Of a stretch of DNA of 64,000 nt, positions 17,360 through 26,770 are shown piece after piece. Position numbers and translations under genes: made by a program. This DNA is from Pseudomonas mandelii (GTDB taxonomy: Bacteria; Pseudomonadota; Gammaproteobacteria; Pseudomonadales; Pseudomonadaceae), in NCBI RefSeq assembly GCF_900106065.1, contig NZ_LT629796.1, positions 4,371,501-4,435,500 of the forward strand, given 5' to 3'. The stretch's first letter is position 1. The number at the start of each line of letters is the position of its first letter. Under the pieces are notes generated by a model that made no database searches, was not told where the DNA came from, and was given only the letters and a program-made list of their open reading frames with translations.

Positions 17360-19246
17360 TCAGCGCTCTCTGATAATAAAAACAGACTGCCATCCAGACG
17401 GCGTTGTTTGAACGCCGCCTAATAACCAGACAATGTTGTTTTGTTGGTCGGCGGTAATGAGAGCTTGCCGGGCTTCATTCCCCACCTGTGAAGCTAACGC
17501 CTGGTAGGCAAGTTCGGGCGCAAGAGACGGTTTTAGTCCAATCGCATTTTTCTCGACGATACCGAGTTTCAGGAAGTAAACCTTGTCATGACCCTCGCGT
17601 TTGAATATCAACTTGGGAGTGCGATGTTCATTCAATAAAGGAAACACGTCATACCCGTTGCGGATCAATGCGGTGCTGACTAACCGTTTGAGGTTGTAGT
17701 CAGAGCGATCCGCGACAAAGCTGTCCCATTCCATCTGGAAATGCCTGGGGAGGAAGTCCAGCCTGCGCAAGGGTTCGCCAAATTCCGGAGGCACCATGGA
17801 AATGATTGTCCCCTCATCATCCATGCGTGAAGCGACAGGCAATAAATCAATCGGATTTTCGAACTTTGCATCAAAGATGCCCGCCCGTTCCTTCCAGTGA
17901 TCCAGCGTCAATATGGTGGTGTACAAGCCGTCGCGGGCGATTACCTCGGATCCCCCCGAATATTCGAATAGTCGCTTTGCGACAGCTCGCGAGGTGACCG
18001 GTGAAAAGTCCGGGAAGGTAGTTGAAACAGACTCTGTCATCGGTTTTTCAAACAATCGGCGGGTGCTATTCACAATCCACTTGCCATCGCTGTTCAGGAC
18101 TACCGGTACGGGCTGCAACCAGGGTTTCGCGTGCAACATCTGTTCAAACAAGTCGAAACGAGAAGGCTGGAATTGGGGATGCTGGAGGTAATTCAAGACT
18201 TTTGGTACGTTTTTGACCTTGGGTACCGTTTCATAATGCAGTTCACCGATCTGTATGGATTCCGTTGAATGCGGCTTGTTGACCTTTCCCCAGGATGCCC
18301 ACAGGTAGGGGTTTTCATTGGTCGGGTGGGCGGGGTAGAGAGGAATAACCTGTTGCTCGGGTCCACGGGGGCCTGGCTGCTGTTCATGTTCCTCAAGGCG
18401 CTGGCGCTTGCTCGGACCGGCTTCTTCGACGGTGGAGGACGGTTGACGAGCCGTCAGTTGATCAGTGGTTTGCGTCGGAGCTTTACGTCGCCAGAATCGT
18501 GTCAGTCCAACCCTCTCGAGTACGGGGCCGGAAGGTGTCCATTCCTGGCCGAAGGTCGCCTGATAATCGCCATTCGCGTTTCTGACGACTTGAACAATGC
18601 CTTCGTCGAGCAACTCGACATAACTTCTCAGGTTGTGCCAACGAATTCCAAGCCCGTCAGCGGCGGGTAGTTTTCTGATCACCAGTGGATTGTTGATCAG
18701 ATGGACGGGGACCGCGAAGGTCGAAGCGGTCACGCGCGAACCCACTTTTTGTTCGCCTGGAGTTGACGGAAAAATGGACCACAGCGGCTTGCCTTCAAGC
18801 TTCTTCAGCACCGGTCCGGCATGGTCAGGGGCGAAAGGGAAATAGACTTGGTAGTCTCCGTTGGCGTTCGGTTCCACTCTGCCAATGCCTGCGTATTCAA
18901 TGTGGGCATATAACCTTTGCTCTTTGCTCATGAAGAGCCCGGTGTCACCGATGCGTATCAGTTGATCAACCTGCTCAAGAGGCCAGGACACCCTATTCTC
19001 CGGTTGCAAAAAGGGGTGAGGAGTGCGAGCAGGCATGTGGGTGACAACCACGGGCTGGTGCTGGGAAGTGTCGCCTGGCAACGTATTTGAGGCAGGGACA
19101 AGGGGAGTGAGTTCTCCCTGCACGGGCGTGTCATTGCGGCCGGACGGGCCAACCCTGGGCACGTCATCCTCAGAAGAGAGTCTGGTGGAGGATGATGAAG
19201 TGCCAGGCGTATTAGGGTTTGGAATTTTCTTGGGTGGTTTAGCCAT
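17360..19246 (-). CDS. large paralogous accessory protein B, function unknown
   Basis: 628 residues from ATG 19244-19246 (MAKPPKKIPN). It is a full-length paralog of the gene 110 bases downstream: same disordered N-terminus, two Y....EEG/YAG...GDYQ...GP.L...W modules (about 95-157 and 205-255), a basic KRQRLEEHE patch at 280-288, the NPYLWASWGK domain, and the closing IVWLLGGVQ...VFIIRER. Identity is clear but moderate, so the duplication is not recent. No homology to characterised enzymes is evident to me. The conserved C-terminal domain is the best candidate for activity. Products may be cytoplasmic or exported by a signal-less route. Confidence 0.7.
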   Translation of the reverse strand: MAKPPKKIPNPNTPGTSSSSTRLSSEDDVPRVGPSGRNDTPVQGELTPLVPASNTLPGDTSQHQPVVVTHMPARTPHPFLQPENRVSWPLEQVDQLIRIGDTGLFMSKEQRLYAHIEYAGIGRVEPNANGDYQVYFPFAPDHAGPVLKKLEGKPLWSIFPSTPGEQKVGSRVTASTFAVPVHLINNPLVIRKLPAADGLGIRWHNLRSYVELLDEGIVQVVRNANGDYQATFGQEWTPSGPVLERVGLTRFWRRKAPTQTTDQLTARQPSSTVEEAGPSKRQRLEEHEQQPGPRGPEQQVIPLYPAHPTNENPYLWASWGKVNKPHSTESIQIGELHYETVPKVKNVPKVLNYLQHPQFQPSRFDLFEQMLHAKPWLQPVPVVLNSDGKWIVNSTRRLFEKPMTESVSTTFPDFSPVTSRAVAKRLFEYSGGSEVIARDGLYTTILTLDHWKERAGIFDAKFENPIDLLPVASRMDDEGTIISMVPPEFGEPLRRLDFLPRHFQMEWDSFVADRSDYNLKRLVSTALIRNGYDVFPLLNEHRTPKLIFKREGHDKVYFLKLGIVEKNAIGLKPSLAPELAYQALASQVGNEARQALITADQQNNIVWLLGGVQTTPSGWQSVFIIRER

Positions 19247-19480
19247 GGCCGTAGATCCGATAATAATCAGGTGAAGGTCTGAATCAGGACTGGCCGCTGA
19301 TACAGACGAAAAATTAGTTGGGTGAAAAGCAGGGCTCGTGAAGAAGCACGGCCCTGGAAAACACGGTGGTTAGTTTTGATTGGATCAGCCGTCGAGAGGC
19401 GATAGATATGTATAGGGTGTGGCGGTATTTGCTACAAAAGACGTCTGCCTGATCCTGAGGTTTGAAGTCTTGCGTAGGCG

Positions 19481-22400
19481 CTATAGAAGTTTGCAGGTGT
19501 CTAAAAGTATCCGCAGATCGGCGGCGCTTACCGGAGGGGTGGAACGAGTGCCAAACTCCATCAACTCATAACAGTGTTCGAGTTGGTGGGCGCACCGGTG
19601 TAAAGGCACCAGGTCGGCGTAAAGGACCGTGCGGGACGTGTCTGTATCAAGTATCCAACGACGGTCCGACAGGTTGTAAGACAGACTGCCGACAGTACCG
19701 TCTCTCAGGGCTATGTTTCGAACGGCGAGGTCCTCCATTTCCAAGGCTCTCAGGTCTGCCAATAGGGCGCCCTCGTTCAGAACATCGCCTTTGAAATACC
19801 GGCCATCCAGTGAGTCGATATAGACTTCGTCGAAATCCAGATCGACTTTATAGACAACGCCGTCTGGCGTGATGACCCGTATCTGATCGATCAAATCTTG
19901 TGGGTCGTCGTAGTGCGGAAGGTGAATGACGGTATGTCCGATCAGCAGACAGTCGTCCACCCGTTTGATTCTGGTGTAGGCGAGGCTCGTTGCATCGAAT
20001 TCCCAGGTAGACGCCGATGGCGATTTGAGTAGGGCGTTCGCTCGAGCGCCTGGCGTTGAAATGCCTAGCGTCATTTCGGAGCTGAGGTGGACAAGGTACG
20101 TCGAGCCGTCACCCTCCAGATGTTCGATGGTTGTTTGTTCAGGGTAAGCGACCAGTTGGACACACTTCTCCCGGTTGCCCAGGTGATGGGCCTCGTTGTC
20201 CAAGGGCTGACAAAAAACAGGCGCTCCATCTCTGGCCGCGAGTGGCAGCGGCACTTGGCGGGTGCGCTCCATTGGACCGTTTATTTCGAACTGATCGTTG
20301 GAAAAAGCTGAATCGGGCAAGGAGGGTGGATCGACTCTATAAGAAACACCGTCATTCATGATCAGAAGAACAGCTTGGTTCAACACGTTGGTGGGGCGCG
20401 TCAGTCGGCTTGTGATTCTCTGGTCGCCGCCCCAGATAGAGCTGGCCAGGTTGTTGATAGTCAATTGCTGACTGTCAAAGTGAAAGGTCACACCACACTC
20501 TTTATACATGATGCGATCAAAGTCACGTTGGCGCATCAGGTCTACCTTGAAGTAAGCCTCGACCCGCGTCAGTTCATGGCTGGCATATTCCAGATAAAGG
20601 GTTGCCAGCGTGTTTGTGCTTCGTTGTTTTACTGTAAGGATCGTATGTTTATTGAGTCGCGAAACAAAATAACTCGTGTTTTTGTCGTGTGCGATCGTGT
20701 ATTCACGGTTGTAAAGGATGACCGGGTTCTGGGTTTTTCCCTGTTGAGTAACGACTGTTTTAATCTCGAGGGAACCGGCAGCCTCTATGGTTTCAGGAAG
20801 TTCAGGCATCAAATGAAACCCGTCCTTTGTAACGAAAGTCAGTTTCCTGTTCTGCAGTTGCCGTCGATCGTTGGCTGTTTTATAGACGCCCTTGATGTAG
20901 ACATCCCGCTCTTTAAGATCGTCGAGATCAAAGCCTGAGGTGATGACCAGTTCGTGATTGTCGATTTTCCAGCTCTTTATCAGGTCCATTCTCCAGTCAA
21001 GTGCAATGACGCTCTCTTCCACGCCATCTTCAGTAATGAATACGTTGCCGGGTTTATGGGCCACCGCGTAGTGATCCTTTCCGGGACCTCCGGCGGCTGT
21101 ACCTTCATTGTTCAGGAGATAGATTTTGTCATCCCCAGCGCCCGCCTCAATGGTGTCGCGACCGCGCGACTTGATGACATTTGGGCCGCCCGTACCGATG
21201 ACCTTGTTTTGCGCACCGGCCAGGGTTTCGACGTTCTCAATGCTCTCCAGAAGCGTGTGCCGATAGTTGAAACGGCCCTCATTGGTCTGGTCACGGGTGA
21301 TGATGGACAGTCGTCCTTCGTTCAGATCGATGAAATACCCGAATCTTTGGCGGTTGCCCTCAGGATAGCTCCCGGTAACCACTAGCGTATCGCTGCCCAA
21401 ACCACCTTTCAGAAGAGTGGGTAGAGGGTCTTTTGGACCGTTTTTGAGAAGTTCGGCGGCGCCTTCGAAGATGAATTCATCGTCTTTCTCTCCCCCGGTC
21501 AGATGCTTGATACCTGCGCCGTAATAGAATCTGTTTGGCTTTTTTTCAACACCCACGATGGTGTCGTCGCCGCCACCCATAAACCACACCGCACCTTTGT
21601 TCTCTCCTGGCGTTCCGAACTCCGCGCCGGGCATGTCGTCAGTTACACCGTCCCGAGCATCAATCGTGTCGTTACTATCAATGACGTGCGGTTTTTGTAT
21701 GGTTTTATATAGGTACTGTTGCGCCTCCCAATCGAAGCTAGGCACCTGTGTCGGCTTTAGCTCGACCTTGAACTTGCCGTTTACAATGACTTCTGTACTG
21801 TCTTTTAATTTTCCTTCCAGTAATTTTCGGGCGGTTGCTTGTAACAGTCTCGAATGTTCAACCGTTGATTTGGCAATCGCGTGGCGGGTTTGTATGTCGT
21901 CGTCGGGGGGGATTCCCCAGAAGGCGAACCAGCCCGTGCGCAGGCGCTCATGGGTAGTGAGTTCGATGTAATCATCGATATCGTCGACAACGCGTACCGC
22001 CGCATAGACCTGAGAACCTGCCACCAGCAGAAGTCCGGCCGTCAGCCCCACCGGGCCGATAAAGGAGAAACCTGCCAGTGCGGCGGCACCCAGAATCAAC
22101 GTCATGGCCGCGCTGGTCACACTCAAGCCAGCAGCGACATAGTGATCCGTGGCTTCTTTGCCTGTGGTTGCCGCTGCGCTATTAAAGGATTTGACGGCGG
22201 ACATGACATCGAAGGGCAACGTCAGTGCGCTCGCGATCAGCCCCGCGCCACGCCCCAGTCGAACGCCGAAGCTGGTTTTGGCAAAATCCCTGTAGGCTTT
22301 TTGCCCGGCTTCGATCATGTATTTTGCTTGCTTGGTGACCGCCACTTCGACGGCTAATGAAGTGACTTCCGCTGAAGTGCTGAGGCTGTTGAATACAACT

Positions 22401-23080
22401 TCGCCATGATCTTTTCTTGCAATGGCGTCTTGCAGGCCGCGCAGCCCGCTGTAAATACCGAAGGCCTGAAGCCCGGTCCCCATGCTGACCATGCTGCTAC
22501 TTTTGACCCGATTCACCCAGGGAGGTGTGGTTTTGGACAAGTGCGCGTGGCGTATATCAAGCCTCTGCGCCGCGTTCAGCAATTTGTCCAGTTTGTGGCG
22601 GTACTGTTCAGGATCGGCAGCGGGATCAGGTAATTCTCTTAGCAGGGGCGGAGCCGTTAGTGGGCGTTGCGACGCCATTTCAAACAGCAAGGAAGGCAGT
22701 GCGTAATCATCCCGGGTGCCGGTGAATCGCATACGCGCTTCAATAAATAAAGGGTCAAATTGCAAGGCGTTGATAAAAGACCGCTTGGGGTGTCGAAAGA
22801 ACGTGTTCTGAGCGTTCAATCCCTGACCATTTGATGTCGCGCCCAGTGCATCCAGTGCACACCGGGTAATCGAGTGGGTGCCTATTTTTATAGGGCCGAA
22901 CAGCTCATCAATAACGCGTAGCTGGCTTTTATTGGCATTTGTTTGTTGCGGGGCGGAGGCGATGCTTTCTTTATCGAAATCAATAGTGGTTGGGGAGTAC
23001 TCATTGGCTTGCAGTTCAATATCCGTCACTTCGACGGCATTGTAGTGATCGGGATCGGGGGTTTGGAAAACCATTGCCAT
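19481..23080 (-). CDS. RTX-like repeat protein with pore-former-like hydrophobic region
   Basis: 1199 residues from ATG 23078-23080, chosen because AAGGAAG lies just upstream. Residues 195-365 contain several long hydrophobic helices (for example LSVTSAAMTLILGAAALAGFSFIGPVGLTAGLLLVAG), resembling the TcdA/TcdB-type pore-forming region of large toxins. Residues about 500-675 carry degenerate calcium-binding-type nonapeptides: GGGDDTI, GGEKDDEF, GGLGSDTLV, GAGDDKIYL, GGPGKDHY. The C-terminal 500 residues are beta-rich and unrecognised. There is no signal peptide and no type I secretion genes in the window. It probably acts as a contact- or secretion-dependent toxin or large surface protein; this is inferred from domain layout only. 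It is upstream of paralogs A and B on the same strand. Confidence 0.65.
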   Translation of the reverse strand: MAMVFQTPDPDHYNAVEVTDIELQANEYSPTTIDFDKESIASAPQQTNANKSQLRVIDELFGPIKIGTHSITRCALDALGATSNGQGLNAQNTFFRHPKRSFINALQFDPLFIEARMRFTGTRDDYALPSLLFEMASQRPLTAPPLLRELPDPAADPEQYRHKLDKLLNAAQRLDIRHAHLSKTTPPWVNRVKSSSMVSMGTGLQAFGIYSGLRGLQDAIARKDHGEVVFNSLSTSAEVTSLAVEVAVTKQAKYMIEAGQKAYRDFAKTSFGVRLGRGAGLIASALTLPFDVMSAVKSFNSAAATTGKEATDHYVAAGLSVTSAAMTLILGAAALAGFSFIGPVGLTAGLLLVAGSQVYAAVRVVDDIDDYIELTTHERLRTGWFAFWGIPPDDDIQTRHAIAKSTVEHSRLLQATARKLLEGKLKDSTEVIVNGKFKVELKPTQVPSFDWEAQQYLYKTIQKPHVIDSNDTIDARDGVTDDMPGAEFGTPGENKGAVWFMGGGDDTIVGVEKKPNRFYYGAGIKHLTGGEKDDEFIFEGAAELLKNGPKDPLPTLLKGGLGSDTLVVTGSYPEGNRQRFGYFIDLNEGRLSIITRDQTNEGRFNYRHTLLESIENVETLAGAQNKVIGTGGPNVIKSRGRDTIEAGAGDDKIYLLNNEGTAAGGPGKDHYAVAHKPGNVFITEDGVEESVIALDWRMDLIKSWKIDNHELVITSGFDLDDLKERDVYIKGVYKTANDRRQLQNRKLTFVTKDGFHLMPELPETIEAAGSLEIKTVVTQQGKTQNPVILYNREYTIAHDKNTSYFVSRLNKHTILTVKQRSTNTLATLYLEYASHELTRVEAYFKVDLMRQRDFDRIMYKECGVTFHFDSQQLTINNLASSIWGGDQRITSRLTRPTNVLNQAVLLIMNDGVSYRVDPPSLPDSAFSNDQFEINGPMERTRQVPLPLAARDGAPVFCQPLDNEAHHLGNREKCVQLVAYPEQTTIEHLEGDGSTYLVHLSSEMTLGISTPGARANALLKSPSASTWEFDATSLAYTRIKRVDDCLLIGHTVIHLPHYDDPQDLIDQIRVITPDGVVYKVDLDFDEVYIDSLDGRYFKGDVLNEGALLADLRALEMEDLAVRNIALRDGTVGSLSYNLSDRRWILDTDTSRTVLYADLVPLHRCAHQLEHCYELMEFGTRSTPPVSAADLRILLDTCKLL

Positions 23081-23288
23081 AGGAACTTCCTTTTCCTGGC
23101 GTCGTGTGCAAAATCGCAGCGCCATGGTAGGGGGAGTTCTGAAAAGACAACTATATATATTTATATCGCGTGTTGCGGTTTGTTGCGGGGCGGGGTTGAA
23201 GTGTTGCCATCCTTGGCAAACACTTCTTAGTGCGTTGGCGTTGATAACATCTAATGAAATCAAGAGTTCAAGTAATAGGGCAATACGA

Positions 23289-23918
23289 TCAGTGGTTGCT
23301 TAGTAAGGAGGCTGCGCCCGCTCCACTGAAGAGTCCTGCGCTCACCCGGTTAAACCAACTTTGTCCTTTGCCACTGCGTAAATACCTGGCCGCACCATGA
23401 GCGCCCAGCCCATAAGCTAATTTGCACAGCAGATCCAGCACAGTCCAGGTCGCAATCATCATCAGCAACTGCGGCAGGAACGGTTGTTCGGCGCTCAGAA
23501 ACTGCGGCAGGAAAGCAGCAAAGAACAAAATATCCTTCGGATTGCTCGCGCCCAACACGAATGCGCGTCCGAAGAGGGCACGAAAACGTGGCACCGGTGC
23601 AGCCTGGGGCACTTCAGCGCCAACCGATGGCTGGCGCGATTGCTGCCAGCTCTGCCAGGCGAGGTAGAACAGGTACAGCGCACCAACGATTTTCAGCGCG
23701 CTAAACAACTGTTCCGATGCCAGCAACAGGGCGCCCAGGCCCAGCGCCGAGGCACTGAGCAGGCAGATCGAGGCAATAACGCCCCCCAGGAACGCCGGGT
23801 AAGAGCGGCGCAAACCGTAATTCAGACTGTTGCTGATCATCAGCAAAGACAGGGGCCCCGGGATCAGGATCACCACCAGCGCAGCGCCGCTGAACAGCAG
23901 CCAGGTTTCCAGACTCAT
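23289..23918 (-). CDS. LysE/RhtB-family amino acid exporter
   Basis: A 209-residue inner-membrane protein with about six hydrophobic segments. The family N-terminus is LIPGPLSLLMISNSLNYGLRRSYPAFLGGVIAS, and GASNPKDILFFAAFLPQFL occurs in the second half. ATG 23916-23918 follows GAGGAAAG. The substrate (lysine, threonine, homoserine or others) cannot be read. It lies 72 bases downstream of azgA and may be cotranscribed with it. Confidence 0.85.
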   Translation of the reverse strand: MSLETWLLFSGAALVVILIPGPLSLLMISNSLNYGLRRSYPAFLGGVIASICLLSASALGLGALLLASEQLFSALKIVGALYLFYLAWQSWQQSRQPSVGAEVPQAAPVPRFRALFGRAFVLGASNPKDILFFAAFLPQFLSAEQPFLPQLLMMIATWTVLDLLCKLAYGLGAHGAARYLRSGKGQSWFNRVSAGLFSGAGAASLLSNH

Positions 23919-23990
23919 CACTTTCCTCCATTTGTGCAAAAGCCCCACCCGACGGGGTGAGGCTGATTTGAAACACTGACGCCGTAACGC

Positions 23991-25340
23991 TTACAAGAAA
24001 ATAAACTTGGCGATGAAGATCGCGCACAACACCCACAGACTGACGGAAATTTCCTTGTGCTTGCCGGTGAAGGCTTTCAGGACCACGTAGGTGATAAAGC
24101 CCAGCGCGATGCCATCGGCAACCGAGAACGTCAGCGGCATCATGATCGCAGTGACGATCGCGGGAATGCTGTCGGTCGCTTCGTCCCATTCGATGTGCGC
24201 CATGCCGCCCATCATCAGCATCGCCACATAAATCAGCGCACCCGCTGTTGCATAAGCAGGGATCATGCCCGCCAGTGGAGCGAAGAACATGGCTGCAATA
24301 AATAACACACCCACGGTCACGGCGGTAAGACCAGTCCGACCACCCGCCGCTACGCCAGCGGCACTTTCCACATAGCTTGTGACGGGTGGGACGCCGACTA
24401 CAGCGCCAAACACGCTGGAAGCACTGTCAGCTTTCATGGCGCGAGAAAGGTTTTCGATCCGGCCGTCCGCGTTCACCAGGTTGGCGCGCTGGGCGACGCC
24501 CATCAGGGTGCCGGCGGTGTCGAACATGTGCACGAAGAGGAAGGCCAGCACCACGCTGATCATGCTGACGTTGAACACGCCGGCAACATTCATGGCCATC
24601 CAGGTGGGCGCCAGGCTTGGCGGGGCAGACATGATGCCTTCGTAGTGGACGAGGCCCAGGCCCCAGCCCGCGAGGGTCACGGTGATGATGCTGATGAGGA
24701 TCGCACCGAACACTTTGTGGTAGCTGAGCACGGCGATCATCAGGAAGCAGATGGCGGCCAGCAACGGGCCGGGCTCGCGCAGGGAGCCGAGCTTGATCAG
24801 GGTGGCCGGGCTATCAACGACAATGCCGGCGGTTTTCAGGCCGATCAACCCAAGAAACAGCCCCACGCCGGCGCCCATGGCGTAGCGCAGACTCACAGGA
24901 ATGCTGTTGAGCAACCATTCGCGAATCCGCGAGAAGGTCAGGAACATGAACAACACACCGGAAACAAACACCGCGCCAAGGGCGGTTTCCCAGTTGTAGC
25001 CCATGGTGCCGACCACGGTGTAAGTGAAGAAGGCGTTCAGCCCCATGCCCGGTGCCAGGCCGACCGGCCAGTTGGCGTACAGGCCCATTAACAGGCAACC
25101 GAGCGCAGCAGCGATACAGGTCGCGACGAACGCGGCACCGTGATCGATCCCGGCGTCGGCCATGATGTTGGGGTTGACGAAGATGATGTAGGCCATGGTG
25201 ATGAAGGTTGTCAGACCGGCAATCAGCTCGGTCTTCACCGTGGTGCCGTGCAAGCTGAGTTTGAAAATGCGCTCAAGCAAGCCATTGCGTAACGGCGGCG
25301 AGAGTTCCAGCGTCGGGGCTTCGGATTTGCGGCTTTCCAC
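23991..25340 (-). CDS. AzgA-type purine (adenine/guanine/hypoxanthine) permease
   Basis: A 449-residue NCS2/AzgA-branch permease with about 12-14 membrane helices. Signature segments are GLTTFITMAYIIFVNPNIM at the N-terminus, GLAPGMGLNAFFTYTVV, HMFDTAGTLMGVAQRANL and GVPPVTSYVESAAGVAAGGRTGLTAVTVG. This branch imports adenine, guanine or hypoxanthine by proton symport. The start is GTG 25338-25340, with GAGGAG eight bases upstream. A TTGTATACAA palindrome 130 bases upstream links it to the puuE and uraH promoters. Confidence 0.9.
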   Translation of the reverse strand: MESRKSEAPTLELSPPLRNGLLERIFKLSLHGTTVKTELIAGLTTFITMAYIIFVNPNIMADAGIDHGAAFVATCIAAALGCLLMGLYANWPVGLAPGMGLNAFFTYTVVGTMGYNWETALGAVFVSGVLFMFLTFSRIREWLLNSIPVSLRYAMGAGVGLFLGLIGLKTAGIVVDSPATLIKLGSLREPGPLLAAICFLMIAVLSYHKVFGAILISIITVTLAGWGLGLVHYEGIMSAPPSLAPTWMAMNVAGVFNVSMISVVLAFLFVHMFDTAGTLMGVAQRANLVNADGRIENLSRAMKADSASSVFGAVVGVPPVTSYVESAAGVAAGGRTGLTAVTVGVLFIAAMFFAPLAGMIPAYATAGALIYVAMLMMGGMAHIEWDEATDSIPAIVTAIMMPLTFSVADGIALGFITYVVLKAFTGKHKEISVSLWVLCAIFIAKFIFL

Positions 25341-25469
25341 AGCGAATACTCCTCAAGAGTTTTATTGTTATTTCCAGGGCCGGACCCATGAGGGTGGCAG
25401 CGGCCCTTTGAGGCACTTGCGAATTTGTTGACCGGCTGGTCAGAAACTCGCACGAAGTGGATTATGCTT

Positions 25470-25479
25470 TTGTATACAA
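25470..25479. promoter_or_regulatory. putative purine regulon operator TTGTATACAA (azgA)
   Basis: Identical to the palindrome at 14545; 130 bases upstream of azgA within an AT-rich stretch (25461-25510) of the 334-base gap 25341-25674. No gene is seen in this gap. Confidence 0.55.
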
Positions 25480-25627
25480 ATAAAGCAAATAATGTTTTTG
25501 ATTTTGTAGACGAAAAGTTTGGCAATAGGGATATATCGCCGGGAGGGAGGCCTTCGTCGTACCGCTGACCGAGCCCGGCTCGCATCACAAGCAAGCGGGG
25601 AAACGACTCGGGGGAGGGTAGAAACGA

Positions 25628-25657
25628 ATAAACCGGCCAATGGGCCGGTTTATTTTT
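25628..25657. terminator. bidirectional rho-independent terminator
   Basis: AAACCGGCC-AAT-GGGCCGGTTT hairpin with A-rich left and T-rich right flanks, immediately past the stop of the leftward glutaredoxin-like gene. Confidence 0.75.
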
Positions 25658-25674
25658 GTTCGAGATCCGCCGTG

Positions 25675-26046
25675 TCAGGCAGCTGCGAACCGCTTATCCA
25701 GATAATCAATAATCACCTTGGACTCATACATCCAGGTGGTCTGCCCATTTTCTTCAATGCGCAGGCACGGCACCTTGATCTTGCCGCCTTGCTCCAGCAG
25801 GGTCTGGCGATCCTGTTCGTTGTTCTTCGCATCGCGCAACGTTACCGGCACATTCAGACGACGCAGGGTGCGACGGGTTTTCACACAGAACGGGCAGGCG
25901 TGGAACTGATACAGCGTCAGGTCCTTGGCCGCTGTTTCGACCTGAGCCTGAGCGGCGGCGGGGCGCTGCTTCTTGCCTGGGCGAGTAATGAAGTCGATGA
26001 AGATGATCAGTTGGCCAAGGCCGACACGAAGCGCTTTTACGAACAC
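25675..26046 (-). CDS. glutaredoxin / GST N-terminal-domain protein
   Basis: A 123-residue thioredoxin-fold protein. A short hydrophobic N-terminus (LGQLIIFIDFIT, residues 10-21) may anchor it. The redox motif CPFC is at 51-54, followed by KTRRTLRRLNVPV, the glutaredoxin helix, then KVPCLRIEENGQTTWMYES, carrying the cis-Pro glutathione site. It ends as YLDKRFAAA, so the GST C-terminal domain is absent. The start is GTG 26044-26046 with GAGG upstream. The role is thiol-disulfide exchange with glutathione; partner unknown. Confidence 0.82.
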   Translation of the reverse strand: MFVKALRVGLGQLIIFIDFITRPGKKQRPAAAQAQVETAAKDLTLYQFHACPFCVKTRRTLRRLNVPVTLRDAKNNEQDRQTLLEQGGKIKVPCLRIEENGQTTWMYESKVIIDYLDKRFAAA

Positions 26047-26104
26047 GGAATAAGCCTCACAGGGCGAACGGAAGGCGCGCAGCTTACCTGATTTTTCACG
26101 GGCG

Positions 26105-26135
26105 AAAAAAAACCGGCGATGAATGCCGGTTTTCT
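26105..26135 (-). terminator. rho-independent terminator of folE
   Basis: AACCGGC...GCCGGTT hairpin; read leftward it ends in eight T residues. It lies 12 bases past the folE stop. Confidence 0.8.
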
Positions 26136-26147
26136 TCGTGTAACGAA

Positions 26148-26693
26148 TTACTTGATCAGGCTGAGAAACTCGCTGCGTGTCGCGGCGTTTTCGCGGAACT
26201 CACCCAACATCACCGACGTGATCATCGACGAATTCTGCTTCTCCACACCGCGCATCATCATGCACATGTGCTTGGCCTCGATGACCACCGCAACGCCCAA
26301 GGCACCGGTGACTTGCTGGACCGCATCGGCGATCTGGCGGCTGAGGTTTTCCTGGATCTGCAGGCGGCGAGCGTACATATCGACGATCCGCGCGACTTTC
26401 GACAGGCCCAATACTTTGCCGCTCGGGATGTAGGCGACGTGAGCCTTGCCGATGAACGGCAGCAGGTGGTGTTCGCACAACGAGTAAAGCTCGATGTCCT
26501 TGACCAGCACCATTTCGCTGTTGTCGGAGCTGAACAAGGCACCGTTGGTGACTTCTTCCAGTGTCTGTTCATAGCCGCGGCAAAGGTACTGCATGGCTTT
26601 GGCGGCACGCTTTGGCGTGTCGAGCAGGCCCTCGCGGGAGACGTCCTCGCCCAATTGGCCGAGAATCGCGGTGTAATTCTGTTCCAGGGACAT
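26148..26693 (-). CDS. folE: GTP cyclohydrolase I
   Basis: A 181-residue FolE, which converts GTP to dihydroneopterin triphosphate, the first step toward folate. Zinc and catalytic residues are in place: Cys73 and His76 in LCEHHLLPF, and Cys144 in [10 protein letters not shown]. The Q/R-rich helix [16 protein letters not shown] is typical. ATG 26691-26693 ([10 protein letters not shown]) is chosen; the open frame runs 65 codons further but without family similarity. It lies 77 bases downstream of the Smr gene. Confidence 0.95.
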   Translation of the reverse strand: MSLEQNYTAILGQLGEDVSREGLLDTPKRAAKAMQYLCRGYEQTLEEVTNGALFSSDNSEMVLVKDIELYSLCEHHLLPFIGKAHVAYIPSGKVLGLSKVARIVDMYARRLQIQENLSRQIADAVQQVTGALGVAVVIEAKHMCMMMRGVEKQNSSMITSVMLGEFRENAATRSEFLSLIK

Positions 26694-26770
26694 GAAACTA
26701 CCTGTGGGGATTTTCGCAAAGGGCAAGGGTACGGTGGCAAACACGGCGCTGCAAGCGTGAAGCGACAGCT

